Of a DNA stretch of 62,670 nucleotides, positions 17,476-28,420 are shown piece after piece. Each line of letters begins with the position of its first letter. The first letter of the stretch is position 1. A model generated the notes under the pieces. It saw nothing but the letters and a program-made list of their open reading frames with translations. It had not been told where the DNA came from and did no database searches. A program made the translations under genes and the position numbers. Location: positions 1 to 62,670 of the forward strand of contig SHAE01000002.1 in the NCBI GenBank assembly GCA_004213835.1. Direction: 5' to 3'. Origin of the DNA: OM182 bacterium (GTDB lineage Bacteria > Pseudomonadota > Gammaproteobacteria > Pseudomonadales > Azotimanducaceae).

Positions 17476-19761
17476 TTAGAGCGACTGGGTGGTTGAACGC
17501 GCGGGCATCACCTTGCTCAGCCCTAGGCGAACCATTTCTTTGTTGAGAAAGGGCGCAACCTCTTCTGCGGTATCCATGCGCAGCACCCGCGCGAGCATGC
17601 GGCGGGCATCACTGCGTTTGATGTTGCGTATAACCCATTTCACGCGCAGCAAGTGCGTGGCGTTCATGGAAAGTACATGATAGCCCATGGCCATAAGCAA
17701 AATCGCCCCGGCTGGTGTACCTGCCAGTTCGCCACAAATACCTAACGGTTTCTCTTCGGCGTGTACGGCTCGCGCAACTTCGCGAAGGGCCATAATGACC
17801 GCCGGGTGCACTTCTTGGTAGAGGTCGGCCACTCGGGGATTGTTGCGATCTACCGCCAGCAAGTATTGGGTGAGGTCATTGGACCCCACCGCCATGAAGT
17901 CGGCTTCCCTGGCCAGCAGCCGCGCTTGATACACCGCCGCGGGCACTTCGATCAGCACGCCTATTTGCGGCCGCTTAACCTGCACGCCCTCCTCGATGAC
18001 CTCGGCATACGCCTGATCGATCAGCCCCTTGGCGCGACGAAACTCTGTAAGACTCGAAATCATCGGCAGCATGATGCGCAAATCGCCGCGCAGACCTTCG
18101 TTGGCCTTTAGCATGGCGCGCACCTGCACCAAAAAGATTTCCGGGTGATCTAAGGTCACGCGTATGCCGCGCCAGCCCAAAAACGGGTTTTCTTCTTGAA
18201 TGGGGAAATAAGACAGCGCTTTGTCGCCGCCGATGTCGAGCGTGCGCATGGTCACCGGCCGAGGCTCGAAGGCTTCCATATGCTCTCGATACAGGGCTCT
18301 TTGTTCCAACTCCGTCGGGAATCGATCTTGGCTCATGAAGGGTACTTCGGTACGGAACAGGCCAATACCCTCGGCGCCACGATCCAGCGACCGCGTTATG
18401 TCGCCGGTCAGGCCGATATTCACCCAGAGATGCACTTGCCATCCGTCTCGGGTCACACCGGGCAGCTCCTTCAGGTCGTTGAGCTCTTCAGCGAAAACCT
18501 GTTCCTGCTGCAGCAGGAGTTTGTTCTCGGTGAGGCGCTCTGCGCTGGGGCGGGTGTAGACGTCGCCGTAGTGGCCATCAACGATCAGGCCAGCGCCTTC
18601 TAGTTCATAGGTGGGTAAATCCAGTGCACCCATCACCGCAGGGACACCCATGGCTCGCGCCAGTATCGCGACATGAGAGTTGCCTGAACCACCCACCGAA
18701 ACCACGCCACCCAGCTGTTCTGCGGGGATGGCGCCGAGCATTGCCGGGGTTATTTCTTCGCCAACCAAGATCGTGTTGTCGGGAAACTGGGTGCGCTGCT
18801 CGCGGATGCGCTGCATATAGGCCAGCACTCTGACGCCGAGATCTTTGACGTCGGTACCGCGCTCTCGTAAGTAAGGGTCGTCCATGACTTCAAAGCGACG
18901 AGTGTGCTGACGTATGACCTTGCGCAGCGCGCCTTGGGCCCATTCGCCACGATGAATCTCTTCCCGCACGTCCCCGGCCAAGGCACCGTCGTCGAGCATG
19001 TGTAAGTAGGCATCAAAGAGCGCGAGTTCTTCTTGGGGCAGGCTTGCTTGCAGGCTTTCGATGAGGCCACGTATGTCGCTGCGAACCGCTTCGATGGCAC
19101 GATCTAGCTGGGCCAGTTCGCTGGCCATATCTTCGGCAGGACGACTGGGCACGGCATCTAAATCTGCAATCGGGTGCATGACTACACCGGTGCCGATACC
19201 GATGCCCGGCGCGCCGGCGAAGCCTTTGAAATGGCCGTCTTCAATCGGGCTGATCGATGGGTCCGCCACCATGGAACTTCCCACCGCCTCGGCATGAGCA
19301 ACACTGGTGGCTAGCTGGGCGGACAGAGTGACCAAAAAGGCTTCTTCAGACTCATCGAACTTGCGCGGCTCTCGCTGCTGCACGACCAGCACGCCCAAAA
19401 CTCGGCCTTGATGGAGAATGGGCACACCGAGAAACGCGTTGAAAGGTTCCTCACCAATTTCTGGCACAAAATGAAAGTTGGGATGGCTTGGCGCAGACTC
19501 GAGGTTCAGCGGTTCGGCCCGGCGGCCAACCAGACCTACTAGGCCTTGATCCCGGGCCAACAACACTTCGCCTACTTGCTGGGTATTCAATCCATCTGTT
19601 GCTGCGAGCCGATAGCCCGCATCAGCGAAGGAGGCCAGATAAATCGAACACACCTCGGTGCCCAGGGCGTCCTTAATCTGCGCAACCAACCGCTTCACTG
19701 AGACTGCGAAGTCGCCCTCTTGGACAACGTCTTGGACGATATTTCGCAGCGTGTTCAGCAT
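17476..19761 (-). CDS. ptsP: Phosphoenolpyruvate-protein phosphotransferase PtsP (EI-Ntr)
   Basis: First enzyme of the nitrogen-related PTS; it takes phosphate from PEP and passes it to NPr (PtsO). 761 residues: an N-terminal GAF sensor domain (about 1-160), an EI-type N domain (about 175-300), the phospho-histidine domain with GGSGNSHVAI (H363), and a PEP-binding TIM barrel (about 420-740, with RTEVPFM and FLGWRGIR). The cytoplasmic GAF domain is thought to bind glutamine. It starts 6 bases after rppH, a conserved gammaproteobacterial pair. PtsO/PtsN are not in the window. Confidence 0.96.
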   Translation of the reverse strand: MLNTLRNIVQDVVQEGDFAVSVKRLVAQIKDALGTEVCSIYLASFADAGYRLAATDGLNTQQVGEVLLARDQGLVGLVGRRAEPLNLESAPSHPNFHFVPEIGEEPFNAFLGVPILHQGRVLGVLVVQQREPRKFDESEEAFLVTLSAQLATSVAHAEAVGSSMVADPSISPIEDGHFKGFAGAPGIGIGTGVVMHPIADLDAVPSRPAEDMASELAQLDRAIEAVRSDIRGLIESLQASLPQEELALFDAYLHMLDDGALAGDVREEIHRGEWAQGALRKVIRQHTRRFEVMDDPYLRERGTDVKDLGVRVLAYMQRIREQRTQFPDNTILVGEEITPAMLGAIPAEQLGGVVSVGGSGNSHVAILARAMGVPAVMGALDLPTYELEGAGLIVDGHYGDVYTRPSAERLTENKLLLQQEQVFAEELNDLKELPGVTRDGWQVHLWVNIGLTGDITRSLDRGAEGIGLFRTEVPFMSQDRFPTELEQRALYREHMEAFEPRPVTMRTLDIGGDKALSYFPIQEENPFLGWRGIRVTLDHPEIFLVQVRAMLKANEGLRGDLRIMLPMISSLTEFRRAKGLIDQAYAEVIEEGVQVKRPQIGVLIEVPAAVYQARLLAREADFMAVGSNDLTQYLLAVDRNNPRVADLYQEVHPAVIMALREVARAVHAEEKPLGICGELAGTPAGAILLMAMGYHVLSMNATHLLRVKWVIRNIKRSDARRMLARVLRMDTAEEVAPFLNKEMVRLGLSKVMPARSTTQSL

Positions 19762-19767
19762 GGCAGG

Positions 19768-20316
19768 CTATCCCGTGTTCGCCTGATTTACCGACTGTCC
19801 CGCGCTGCGCGATGCGTTGGGTAGGTATTGAACAAGCTCGACCAGCGCCCTGCGATACACCTCCTGCTTGAACTCCACCACCTGGCCGATGGGGTAGTAG
19901 TAGCTCACCCACTGCCAGTCATCGAATTCGGGCTTGGCATGCAAATCCAGCCGCACCGCATCATCGGGTGCGTGCAGCTGCAGCAAAAACCACTTTTGTT
20001 TTTGGCCCACAAAGCCAGGCGTCGAGTTGTTGCGGCGCATATGCTTAGGCAGACGATAGCGCAGCCAATCGCTGGTTTGACCCAATATGGTTACCTCATC
20101 AGCGGCGACGCCTATCTCCTCGTGCAGCTCTCGGTAGACCGCATCCTCGGCCGATTCACCAACATGAATGCCGCCCTGAGGGAATTGCCAGGCGTTGTAG
20201 CCGCCAATACGTCGGGCCCACAGCACTCGGCTAGCCGCTGTTGGTGTTGGCGGCGTTTGCAGCAGCACGATGCCCACGTTGGGCCTAAATCCGTGCTTGT
20301 CGATTATCGAATCCAT
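19768..20316 (-). CDS. rppH: RNA pyrophosphohydrolase RppH
   Basis: Removes pyrophosphate from 5'-triphosphate mRNA and so triggers RNase E-dependent decay. 182 residues from ATG 20316 ([19 protein letters not shown]); the longer upstream frame has no family similarity. The Nudix box is complete: [20 protein letters not shown] fits GX5EX7[16 protein letters not shown] and [14 protein letters not shown] are RppH-specific. Translationally close to ptsP downstream. Confidence 0.96.
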   Translation of the reverse strand: MDSIIDKHGFRPNVGIVLLQTPPTPTAASRVLWARRIGGYNAWQFPQGGIHVGESAEDAVYRELHEEIGVAADEVTILGQTSDWLRYRLPKHMRRNNSTPGFVGQKQKWFLLQLHAPDDAVRLDLHAKPEFDDWQWVSYYYPIGQVVEFKQEVYRRALVELVQYLPNASRSAGQSVNQANTG

Positions 20317-20467
20317 AACGTTGTCCTCTGCGCCTACTCTACAACAATACGCATGAGCACCCTGAGCTTTCTTGCCGGTGGGTAGGTTACTCACATCGTA
20401 TTGCAATCATGCGAACATAGGCACCTCGCCCACAGCCGTGACGCCACTAGTAAGACCACTGACAAAC

Positions 20468-22531
20468 ATGCAAAACAATCTGCAGCAGGCGAGTAGCCTG
20501 TATCTCAAACAACATGCGCAGCAGCCCGTACACTGGCAACCTTGGAGCGACAGCACCCTGGCAGAGGCCGCCGCAGCGGATCGGCCGATATTTCTCTCCA
20601 TTGGCTACGCGGGATCGCACTGGTGCCAAATTATGTCACGGGAGTCTTTCAACGACGCAGTGACGGCCGATGTGCTTAACCAGCACTTTTGCTGCATCAA
20701 GGTTGACCGCGAGGAACGGCCCGATCTGGACAAAGTCTATCTCAGCGCCATGCAGTTACTCACGCAGCATGGCGGTGGTTGGCCGCTCAACTTGTTTCTA
20801 GACCCGCATACCCTGCTGCCGTTTTTTGCCGGCACCTACTTCCCAGCACAGACCCAAAACGGCCAGCCAGGGTTCGCAGATTTGCTCATGCGCCTGTTCG
20901 AGGCGTATGACAAAAAACGCGAAGAACTGACCAGCCAAGCGGACAAGTTGTCCAATACCCTCAAGCAGCTGTCGTCGCCAGTGCTCGACCCTGAGTTGAC
21001 CGACGCGGCTCTCATCAGCGCCTGCCGAGATGGCCTTGCCGAGCGGTTTGACTCTGCCGAAGGCGGCTTCGGTCAAAGCATGAAGTTCGCCATGCCCGGC
21101 AGCATTGATCGTCTGTTGAAACATTGGGCCCACGTGCGGCGCGACAATGGTGTGGACAAAGACACGCTGGAAATGGTGATGACGACGCTGACCCAAATCG
21201 CTCGAGGCGGTGTCTTCGATCACATTGGCGGTGGCTTCTTTCGCTATGCACAAGACCGCCAGTGGCGGATTCCGCATTTTGAAAAAGTACTCTACGACAA
21301 CGCACAGCTACTGAGCCTTTATGCCCAGGCCATGAAACTCGGCGGCGATGTGCTGTTTGCAGATGCACTGACCACGACGCTAGCTTGGCTGATGCGAGAA
21401 ATGCGCGACCCGCAGGGCGGGTTCTATGCCGGTCAAGACGGGGCAAGCCTTGGTCAACGCGGCCGCCACTATCTATGGCGACGCGAGCAGGCAAAGAAGC
21501 TGCTCGACGCGGATGCTTACCTGTTAATCGAGACACTTTATGCACTGGATAAACCCGCCAACGTGGACAACCACTGGGTGCTGCATCGGCGCGACTCCTA
21601 TCGGTCGGTAATCGAGCGCCTATCGATGACGCAGCAGAGTGCTGATGCCCTACTCAGCGATGCGCGAGAACGATTATTCGAGGAGCGTGCCAAGCGCACG
21701 CCACCGATTACCGACAAGAAGATACTCAGCGGCTGGAATGGTCTGCTGATCACCGGTCTGTGCGATGCCTTTGACGCGCTTTGCAACGACGCATGGCTGC
21801 AAACGGCACAAGAGGTCGCCGACTTCTTGCGTACCCATTGTTGGGACGGCCAGCACCTCAGCGTGTGCTGGCAGGACGGACAGACGACCGGACCGGCCTA
21901 TTTGGACGACTATGCCGCCGTGCTGCAGGGACTGCTCACACTGCTCAGCCATCGCTGGCGGGACACCGATGCCGCCTTCGCCAAGGCGCTTGCCGATACC
22001 GTGGTGGCGTTGTTTTACGACAACGACAACGGCGGTTTCTATTTCATCGGCACAGACCAGCCAGCTCTGATCTTCAACCCCAAGCCCAGCTTCGATGAGG
22101 CATTACCGCCGGGCAATGCCGTGATTACCCAGGCTCTGCATCAGCTCGGCCAACTGCTGGGAGACACCACGTATTTGGATGCGGCGACCAACACCTTGCG
22201 CTGGGCCAGAGCGGCCATGGAGCGCTACCCGGCCAATCACTGTGGATTGATCAGCGCGCTGCAATCCAGCGAAAACGATTTCACCGTGATATTGCGCGGC
22301 CCAATGGATGAGATAGCCCAGTGGCGGGATGCATTGACCAAGGGCTACAACCCTTGGCTGAAGATCTATTGCCTGCCCTACGACATTGGCGGGCCAGTCC
22401 CCGATTACCTGCCAGGGCTGGTGAGCGCTGCCACCCGCGCCAACGTCAGCGCCTTCGTGTTCACCGACGGCCAAGCATCGCAACCGATTGGCGAACTAGC
22501 GGCGCTGCGGCAAGCGCTAGGACTCACTTAG
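20468..22531 (+). CDS. YyaL/SSP411-type protein: thioredoxin-like domain plus (alpha/alpha)6-like region
   Basis: 687 residues from ATG 20468. The N-terminal DUF255/thioredoxin-like domain (about 1-165) begins [16 protein letters not shown], and residues 41-61 match the family strand that normally carries CHWC. Here the pair reads S50-H-W-C53, so a redox-active disulfide is unlikely. The rest resembles a six-hairpin glycosidase-like toroid ([34 protein letters not shown]). The function of the family is unclear; it is often called spermatogenesis-associated protein 20-like. It ends in a 4-base shared stop with gcvPB. Confidence 0.85.
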   Translation: MQNNLQQASSLYLKQHAQQPVHWQPWSDSTLAEAAAADRPIFLSIGYAGSHWCQIMSRESFNDAVTADVLNQHFCCIKVDREERPDLDKVYLSAMQLLTQHGGGWPLNLFLDPHTLLPFFAGTYFPAQTQNGQPGFADLLMRLFEAYDKKREELTSQADKLSNTLKQLSSPVLDPELTDAALISACRDGLAERFDSAEGGFGQSMKFAMPGSIDRLLKHWAHVRRDNGVDKDTLEMVMTTLTQIARGGVFDHIGGGFFRYAQDRQWRIPHFEKVLYDNAQLLSLYAQAMKLGGDVLFADALTTTLAWLMREMRDPQGGFYAGQDGASLGQRGRHYLWRREQAKKLLDADAYLLIETLYALDKPANVDNHWVLHRRDSYRSVIERLSMTQQSADALLSDARERLFEERAKRTPPITDKKILSGWNGLLITGLCDAFDALCNDAWLQTAQEVADFLRTHCWDGQHLSVCWQDGQTTGPAYLDDYAAVLQGLLTLLSHRWRDTDAAFAKALADTVVALFYDNDNGGFYFIGTDQPALIFNPKPSFDEALPPGNAVITQALHQLGQLLGDTTYLDAATNTLRWARAAMERYPANHCGLISALQSSENDFTVILRGPMDEIAQWRDALTKGYNPWLKIYCLPYDIGGPVPDYLPGLVSAATRANVSAFVFTDGQASQPIGELAALRQALGLT

Positions 22532-24075
22532 CCCGCGCTGATATCGCTCCAGGTCAAATCCAGCTCGCGAGCGGCTTTGACATCGTCCAACCGGCGTACC
22601 GGCGTGGTGTATGGGGCCTGCTTGACGAAGTCGGCATCCTGCAGCGCCTCTTCGCGCACCGCGATCATGGCATCCACAAAGGCGTCGAGTTCTTGCTTGC
22701 TCTCGGTTTCTGTTGGCTCGACCAAGAAGCACTCGGGCACCAGCAGTGGAAAATACGTGGTGGGTGAGTGCACGCCGTAGTCGAGTAGGCGCTTGGCCAT
22801 GTCCATGGCGTTCACACCCAGTTCTTTGTTCTCTTTTTGGTAGGTCACAATAAATTCATGGGTGGCACGACGAGACGGGTAGGCTAACTGGAAACCTGCT
22901 TGGGCGAGGCGGGCTGCCATGTAGTTGGCATTGAGGGTGGCGTATTGGCCAACCCGATGCATACCTTCGCGACCGAGCATGAGCGCGTAGGACAATGCCC
23001 GCAGCAAAATGCCTGCGTTGCCGGCGAACCCGGACAAGGTGCCGATGCTGCCTGGCAGATCATCGATGCCCATCCAGCGATATCGCGCGCCGTTGGGCTC
23101 TTCTAGCTTCTCCACCACGGGCAACGGCAGGTGCGGCAGCAGCCGTTCACACACACCCACAGGACCGGCACCGGGGCCGCCACCACCATGAGGTGTGGCG
23201 AAGGTTTTGTGCAGGTTCATATGCAGTACGTCGAAACCCATATCGCCAGGCTTCACCTTGCCAAGAATGGCGTTCAAGTTGGCACCGTCGTAATACAGCA
23301 GGCCACCGGCATCGTGCAGGGTAGTGGCAATGGCCTGTATCTGACGCTCGAATACTCCACAGGTGGACGGATTGGTCATCATCAATCCAGCGGTTTGCGG
23401 CCCAACTTTTTCTTTCAGTGCCTCAAGATCTACATCGCCTTCGTCGTTGACAGGCACCTCGGTGACCTTATATCCACACATCACCGCGGTGGCAGGATTG
23501 GTGCCATGGGCCGCTGTGGGCACGATGATCTCGGTGCGCGCGTCATCCCCACGGGCCTCGTGGTAGGCACGGATCATCGCAACTCCAGCAAACTCGCCTT
23601 GGGCACCAGCCATGGGGGCAAGGGATACACCCTGCATGCCTGTAACGTCTTTAAGGATTTCCTGTAGGTCGTGCATGCAGGCCAAATGACCCTGACTGGC
23701 GGCTTCCGGTGTCAATGGATGACGGCCCAAGAAACCCGGCAGGCTGGCGGCTTTGTGCGCACCCCGTGGGTTGTACTTCATGGTGCAGGAGCCCAATGGA
23801 TAGAACATGGTGTCAATCGCATAGTTCTGCCGCGACAAATTTGTGAAGTGGCGCACCGCCTGCAGCTCGGACACTTCCGGCAGGCCCGGCGGGGTCACAC
23901 GCAGCAGCGCCTCGGGAATGTCTGCCAGACACTCGTCATGCGTCTCGTCGACGCGCTGGGCGCTCGCGCGACGCCCGGCAAGGCTCAGCTCGAAAATGGA
24001 CTCGCCCTGTTGCTTTGCGCCAACCGCTTTGTTCAGCGGCGCAGTGTCTGTGTTGACGATCTCGACTTGGCTCAC
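22528..24075 (-). CDS. gcvPB: Glycine dehydrogenase (decarboxylating) subunit 2
   Basis: C-terminal half of the glycine cleavage P-protein. It carries the PLP lysine: K290 in NLHKTF, followed by the glycine-rich loop [10 protein letters not shown]. 515 residues. With GcvPA it decarboxylates glycine and loads the aminomethyl group onto lipoyl-GcvH. The start overlaps the gcvPA stop by 4 bases, so translation is coupled. The two-subunit type is usual in Gram-positives, archaea and some proteobacteria; E. coli has one fused GcvP in the same operon place. Confidence 0.96.
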   Translation of the reverse strand: MSQVEIVNTDTAPLNKAVGAKQQGESIFELSLAGRRASAQRVDETHDECLADIPEALLRVTPPGLPEVSELQAVRHFTNLSRQNYAIDTMFYPLGSCTMKYNPRGAHKAASLPGFLGRHPLTPEAASQGHLACMHDLQEILKDVTGMQGVSLAPMAGAQGEFAGVAMIRAYHEARGDDARTEIIVPTAAHGTNPATAVMCGYKVTEVPVNDEGDVDLEALKEKVGPQTAGLMMTNPSTCGVFERQIQAIATTLHDAGGLLYYDGANLNAILGKVKPGDMGFDVLHMNLHKTFATPHGGGGPGAGPVGVCERLLPHLPLPVVEKLEEPNGARYRWMGIDDLPGSIGTLSGFAGNAGILLRALSYALMLGREGMHRVGQYATLNANYMAARLAQAGFQLAYPSRRATHEFIVTYQKENKELGVNAMDMAKRLLDYGVHSPTTYFPLLVPECFLVEPTETESKQELDAFVDAMIAVREEALQDADFVKQAPYTTPVRRLDDVKAARELDLTWSDISAG

Positions 24076-25463
24076 GTGTTTGCTCCTGCTGTAGCGGCGA
24101 TGGCTTGGGTAAAGGCCGCGACGTATTGATCCATTTCTGTCTCGGTGCGTTTTTCAGTCACAGCGACCAGCAACCCCTGCTCTGCCGCAACCTGCATGCC
24201 ACCGGCGAAGTCCGCCAAGTTCAGGCCCGCCAATATGCCTTGCTGCATCATTTGCTCAACGACCCCGGCCGCCGGTACCGGCAGCTTGAGGGCAAACTCA
24301 TGAAAGGTTGGCCCTGCAAAGAGCTCACTCACACCTTCGACTTGAAGCAGCCGCTGACGCAGGGCATTGGCTTTGCGATGACAGTCCAGTGCAGTCTCGC
24401 GAATGCCCTGTGGCCCCATCAAGCTCATGTAGATGGTGCCTGCGGTAACCAGCAAGCCTTGATTCGTGCAAATGTTAGAGGTCGCCTTGCCGCGCCGAAT
24501 ATGCTGCTCCCGCGCCTGCAAGGTCAGCGCGTATCCGACCCGACCTTCCAAATCTTCCGTTCGCCCGATGATGCGTCCGGGCAGTTGACGCATTAACGTG
24601 CCTCGGGCGCAGATAAACCCAAAGGACGGGCCGCCCGATGCCATGGGCACACCGAAGGGCTGACCATCGCCCACGGCGATATCCGCTCCTTGTTCACCCC
24701 ATGCTCCCGGCGGCTGCAAAATGCCCAAGCTCATCGGGTTTACTACCGCAATGACCAAGGCGCCCTGTGCATGGGCCCAATCGGTGATGGCGTCAACGGC
24801 CTCTAGGCCGCCGAAGAAGTTTGGCTGCTGGATGATCAGTGCGCTGGGCGGCGTGTCAGTGATCATGGCATCAAGGCTTGCCGGGTCAATGCGGCCATTG
24901 GCATCGCAGGCGATGGACGCAATATCGACATTTTGATTGCGCACGATGTTGCGCGTGGTTTGCGTGTAGTGCGGGTGCACAGACTCCGCCACCAGCACCC
25001 GGCCGGCTTTGTTTTTCTTGTTGGCGCGTACCGCCATCAGCACGGCTTCCGCCAATCCGCTGGCGCCGTCGTATACCGAGGCGTTGGAGACGTCCATGCC
25101 GGTAAGCGACGCCATCATGGATTGGTACTCGTAAATAAGCTGCAGCGTGCCCTGACTGGCTTCCGCCTGATAGGGCGTATAGGCCGTCATGAATTCACCG
25201 CGAGCGGTGAGATCCCATACCGCCGAGGGAATGTGATGATCGTAGCTGCCGCCGCCTAAAAAGCAGGTGTAGCCCTGATCTTGCTCTGCGCGCTGCGCCA
25301 TGTACTGCAACATGGCCATCTCACTCATACCTTCGGGCACATGATCGAGCCGGTCGCTGATGAGCTCGGCTGGAATTTCATCGAATAAGGCATCGAGTTG
25401 TTCAATACCGATGACGCTCATCATGTCGTCGACATCGGCTTGGGTATGGGGAATAAACGGCAT
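24072..25463 (-). CDS. gcvPA: Glycine dehydrogenase (decarboxylating) subunit 1
   Basis: N-terminal half of the P-protein; pairs with GcvPB to form the active dimer. 463 residues. The start [19 protein letters not shown] and the block [18 protein letters not shown] are characteristic of the free-standing subunit, as are [15 protein letters not shown] and [12 protein letters not shown]. It follows gcvH by 83 bases on the same strand. It is a complete independent protein with its own start, not a broken gcvP. Confidence 0.96.
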   Translation of the reverse strand: MPFIPHTQADVDDMMSVIGIEQLDALFDEIPAELISDRLDHVPEGMSEMAMLQYMAQRAEQDQGYTCFLGGGSYDHHIPSAVWDLTARGEFMTAYTPYQAEASQGTLQLIYEYQSMMASLTGMDVSNASVYDGASGLAEAVLMAVRANKKNKAGRVLVAESVHPHYTQTTRNIVRNQNVDIASIACDANGRIDPASLDAMITDTPPSALIIQQPNFFGGLEAVDAITDWAHAQGALVIAVVNPMSLGILQPPGAWGEQGADIAVGDGQPFGVPMASGGPSFGFICARGTLMRQLPGRIIGRTEDLEGRVGYALTLQAREQHIRRGKATSNICTNQGLLVTAGTIYMSLMGPQGIRETALDCHRKANALRQRLLQVEGVSELFAGPTFHEFALKLPVPAAGVVEQMMQQGILAGLNLADFAGGMQVAAEQGLLVAVTEKRTETEMDQYVAAFTQAIAATAGANT

Positions 25464-25546
25464 ACGTTCTCCAGCTTTTTCTTATTCGATGGCTAGGCCA
25501 CCGCGAGTCGCGCCGTTAGGGCCGCGTCATTGTTGTCGACGTTCGA

Positions 25547-25939
25547 TCACTCTTCGTCGGCGCAAACCTCGGCATAGGCTTCAGCGTCGAGTAGATCATC
25601 AAGATCTGCCGCGTCGGTTGGCGTCAGTTTGAAGAACCAGCCATCGCCGTAGGGATCTTGATTCACCGTTTCCGGCGCATCTGTCAGTGCATCGTTCACC
25701 GCGCAAATGGTTCCGCCCACTGGCGCATAAATGTCCGATGCGGCCTTCACGGATTCCACCACGCCAGCCTCTTCTTGTGCGCCGACCGTCAGACCAATTT
25801 CTGGGGCCTCAATGTAAACCACGTCGCCTAGTGCGCTTTGCGCGTGATCACTAATCCCTACGGTGACCGTGCCGTCTTCTTCCAGCTTGGCCCATTCGTG
25901 CGTTGCCGCGTACTTTAGCTCTGCAGGGATATCGCTCAT
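25547..25939 (-). CDS. gcvH: Glycine cleavage system H protein
   Basis: Lipoyl carrier that shuttles the aminomethyl intermediate between P- and T-proteins. 130 residues from ATG 25939 ([16 protein letters not shown]). Upstream in-frame codons would add a basic tail without homology. The lipoylated lysine is K65 in VESVKAASD, with the usual PVGG downstream. The C-terminus is acidic. It lies 117 bases after gcvT; that gap contains a small GGCGC/GCGCC hairpin. Confidence 0.97.
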   Translation of the reverse strand: MSDIPAELKYAATHEWAKLEEDGTVTVGISDHAQSALGDVVYIEAPEIGLTVGAQEEAGVVESVKAASDIYAPVGGTICAVNDALTDAPETVNQDPYGDGWFFKLTPTDAADLDDLLDAEAYAEVCADEE

Positions 25940-25997
25940 TGATGGTTTGCTCCTTGATCCAAAACGCGCAGGCCGCTCTTTCACGACTGCATTTTTT

Positions 25998-26010
25998 GGC
26001 GCTTCGCGCC
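25998..26010. other. Small hairpin in the gcvT-gcvH gap
   Basis: GGCGC-TTC-GCGCC forms a 5-bp stem with a 3-base loop, flanked by T/A tracts on both sides (six T before it, TTATTTT after it on the plus strand). In the mRNA direction (minus) the U tract precedes the stem rather than follows it, so it is not a good terminator for gcvT. It may instead stabilise or process the operon mRNA. Only the sequence symmetry is seen. Confidence 0.4.
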
Positions 26011-26056
26011 TTATTTTCTGTCAAACATCTGGCCACACCCAGACATTATTTGTTCT

Positions 26057-27115
26057 TTAGTTGGCCAGAATCTTACCCTTTCGCACGAAGGGGGGTTTAA
26101 CCAATCGCGCCTTCTTCAGCGACCCTCGGATATCTACCGAACAATCATCGCCCGCCTGCGCAGGTACGCGGACTAACCCGATACTGCGCTGCATTGTTGG
26201 CGAGTAGGTGCCGCTGGTCACCACACCCGGACCGGCGTCAGTGACAACGCTCTGGTCGTGCCGCAGTACGCCCTTGTCTCCTAAGATGATGCCGGTGAGC
26301 TTGTGGGTCGGCGCCAGTCGCACATCTTGCAGGGCGTGACGGCCGATAAATCCGCGATCTGCAGGCTCCCAGGCCACCGTCCAGCCGATATTGCTGACAT
26401 AGGGCGAGGTGGCCTCACTCATGTCTTGACCATAGAGATTCAGACCAGCCTCTAGTCTTAACGTATCGCGCGCCCCCAGACCCGCAGGTTTCACACCTGC
26501 TGCCAGCAAGGACTGCCAGAGCGCGAGGCCTTGCTCCACAGGCAACATGACTTCTACGCCATCCTCCCCTGTGTAGCCGGTGCGTCCAATAAGCCAGTCG
26601 CCATGGGCAGCGGCAAAAAAAGGTTTGATGCTCAGCTCAGGCAGGTCTGTGGCCGCGAGCAGTTTGTTGATCGCCTCAGGGCCTTGCACCGCCAACATGA
26701 TTTGGGGTTTGTGTTCGATACGCATGTTGGTCATGGCTTGGGCGTCAAACCAGTCGAGCATTTTTTCTCGCGTGGAGGCGTTGACGACGACGCGAAAACC
26801 CTTGGGCAGGCGATAGACGATGAGATCGTCGAGAATGCCGCCGTGGGCATTGAGCGCTGCACCGTAGAGTGCCTGATATTCCGCCAGCGTCGTCACATCG
26901 TTGGCGATGACCTTGCGCAGAAAGTCTTCGGCGTCCGGGCCGTCGATATCGACAATGGTCATATGCGATACGTCGAACATGCCAGCATCGCTGCGCACCG
27001 CCGTATGCTCTTCGATCTGCGAGCCATAATTGACTGGCATCATCCAACCAGCGAAGTCGACCATTTTGCCGCCAGCCGCAACGTGTGCATCGAAAAGCGG
27101 GGTTTTATCTGCCAT
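26057..27115 (-). CDS. gcvT: Glycine cleavage system T protein (aminomethyltransferase)
   Basis: Releases ammonia from aminomethyl-GcvH and transfers the C1 unit to tetrahydrofolate, giving methylene-THF for ThyA and MetF. 352 residues. The N-terminal FAGWMMPVNYGSQIEEH is diagnostic, with FDVSHM and the GRTGYTGEDGVE folate-binding block near residue 180. RLEAGLNLYG is in the C-terminal half. The gene follows the ubi hydroxylase by 87 bases. I looked for a glycine riboswitch in that gap and saw none. Confidence 0.97.
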   Translation of the reverse strand: MADKTPLFDAHVAAGGKMVDFAGWMMPVNYGSQIEEHTAVRSDAGMFDVSHMTIVDIDGPDAEDFLRKVIANDVTTLAEYQALYGAALNAHGGILDDLIVYRLPKGFRVVVNASTREKMLDWFDAQAMTNMRIEHKPQIMLAVQGPEAINKLLAATDLPELSIKPFFAAAHGDWLIGRTGYTGEDGVEVMLPVEQGLALWQSLLAAGVKPAGLGARDTLRLEAGLNLYGQDMSEATSPYVSNIGWTVAWEPADRGFIGRHALQDVRLAPTHKLTGIILGDKGVLRHDQSVVTDAGPGVVTSGTYSPTMQRSIGLVRVPAQAGDDCSVDIRGSLKKARLVKPPFVRKGKILAN

Positions 27116-27202
27116 GTGTTATCGCCCATTCGTTCGCCGTTAATCTTACCGTAGCGTCAGCCAATTACCCTGAACTGCGTTCAACCCAAGATTGCAGTCG
27201 AC

Positions 27203-28420
27203 TCAGGCCGACAGGTCACGCAACCCGGTCGCTTCTTCTATGGCTTTGCGCTGCAGCCATTGCCTACGGCCAAACCAACCGACACCTGCGTTACGCAACC
27301 AGCCCACCCAAGGGTTGTCTTGGGCGTAGAGGCGTCGCAGCCCGTCGAGGCTGCGCAACACCAATTCTGAGCGCAGAAGCCGCTGGCGTGCGTACTTATC
27401 CCACCGGCCCGCAGTGCCAAGATCGGTATCCGGCGGCAAAAAATCGAGTAACGCCTGCAAATCTTCAAAGCCCAGATTCACCCCTAGCCCGGCAAGCGGA
27501 TGGATGACGCGCAGCGCATCACCCAGCAACAGCGCCCGCGCATGTGGATATGCCGTTGCCGCCAACTGTTGGTGCAGGGCAAACGCTTGTCGTGGCCCCA
27601 CTGCCTGCACCTCGCCCAGACAGCCTTCGCTGGCTCGCGTCAGCACGCGACAAAAGTCGACATCATCAAGCGCGAGGCGCGCACGCGCCTTATCCTCAGA
27701 CTGCGACCAAACAATGGAGCACAAATGTGGGTCTTTGCTGGGTAGCAAGGCCAAGGGGCCATCGAGCAAAAAGCGCTGCCATGCGGTATGACCGTGGGGG
27801 TGTTGCGTTCGCACCACCGTCGTGAGCGCCATCTGTCCCGTGCGCCAATGACGCAGGGGTACGCCGAGGTTCTCGCGCACCGCAGAGCTTGCGCCATCGC
27901 AAGCAATCAAAAAATCTGCGGACAAATCAACCGGCGCCGCCTGATGTGCGTCAGCCCCTGCTTGGGCCTGCTGCAGCGTTAGCACGACGCCGTGTTGGCC
28001 GGGGGTGACGCGCTGGGTTGCACCCAGCACGATCTGCACCTTGGGGTGTGCCTCAAGGCGTTGCCACAAACGCTCCAGCAAGGGCCAAACTTCCACCAGC
28101 CAACCCAGCTCCTGCCGATTAACGCTTGCCGCAGCAAAATCCAGTGCGCTGCTGCCGCGCTCCTCCCAAACCCGCATGCTGCGATATGCCGCCGCTTGCC
28201 GAGGCCAGGCGTCAATGTTTTGCAGTAATGCGGCGGAACGCGGTGATAGCGCGACATTACGAACATCCATACCAAAGGCTGCGGCTCCCGGCTGGGGTGG
28301 TGCGCGATCAACCAAAATGACTTGGTAGCCACGCTCAGCCAAACTCAAAGCAGCTGCAGCGCCGACAGGACCTGCGCCAACGACGAGTATCGAACTTGTG
28401 TCTTGAGTGTTTGGCTTCAC
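27203..28420 (-). CDS. FAD-dependent ubiquinone-biosynthesis hydroxylase (UbiH/UbiI family)
   Basis: 405 residues from GTG 28420, which overlaps the pepP stop by 4 bases (GTGA). FAD-binding motifs: GAGPVG (15-20), RNVALSPRS-type middle segment, and the family GD motif LLLGDALRVIHPLAGLGVNLG. These proteins hydroxylate the ubiquinone ring. In E. coli both ubiH and ubiI follow pepP; here only one is present, so it cannot be assigned to UbiH (C6) or UbiI (C5) by eye, and it may cover more than one position. Confidence 0.88.
   Translation of the reverse strand: MKPNTQDTSSILVVGAGPVGAAAALSLAERGYQVILVDRAPPQPGAAAFGMDVRNVALSPRSAALLQNIDAWPRQAAAYRSMRVWEERGSSALDFAAASVNRQELGWLVEVWPLLERLWQRLEAHPKVQIVLGATQRVTPGQHGVVLTLQQAQAGADAHQAAPVDLSADFLIACDGASSAVRENLGVPLRHWRTGQMALTTVVRTQHPHGHTAWQRFLLDGPLALLPSKDPHLCSIVWSQSEDKARARLALDDVDFCRVLTRASEGCLGEVQAVGPRQAFALHQQLAATAYPHARALLLGDALRVIHPLAGLGVNLGFEDLQALLDFLPPDTDLGTAGRWDKYARQRLLRSELVLRSLDGLRRLYAQDNPWVGWLRNAGVGWFGRRQWLQRKAIEEATGLRDLSA

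Noticed and set aside
23131-24596. Several long plus-strand frames opposite gcvPB and gcvPA
   Set aside because: They mirror conserved coding sequence and show no independent features.
27116-27202. Possible glycine riboswitch upstream of gcvT
   Set aside because: The 87-base gap has none of the recognisable paired glycine aptamer core, and gcvT is inside an operon rather than at its head.
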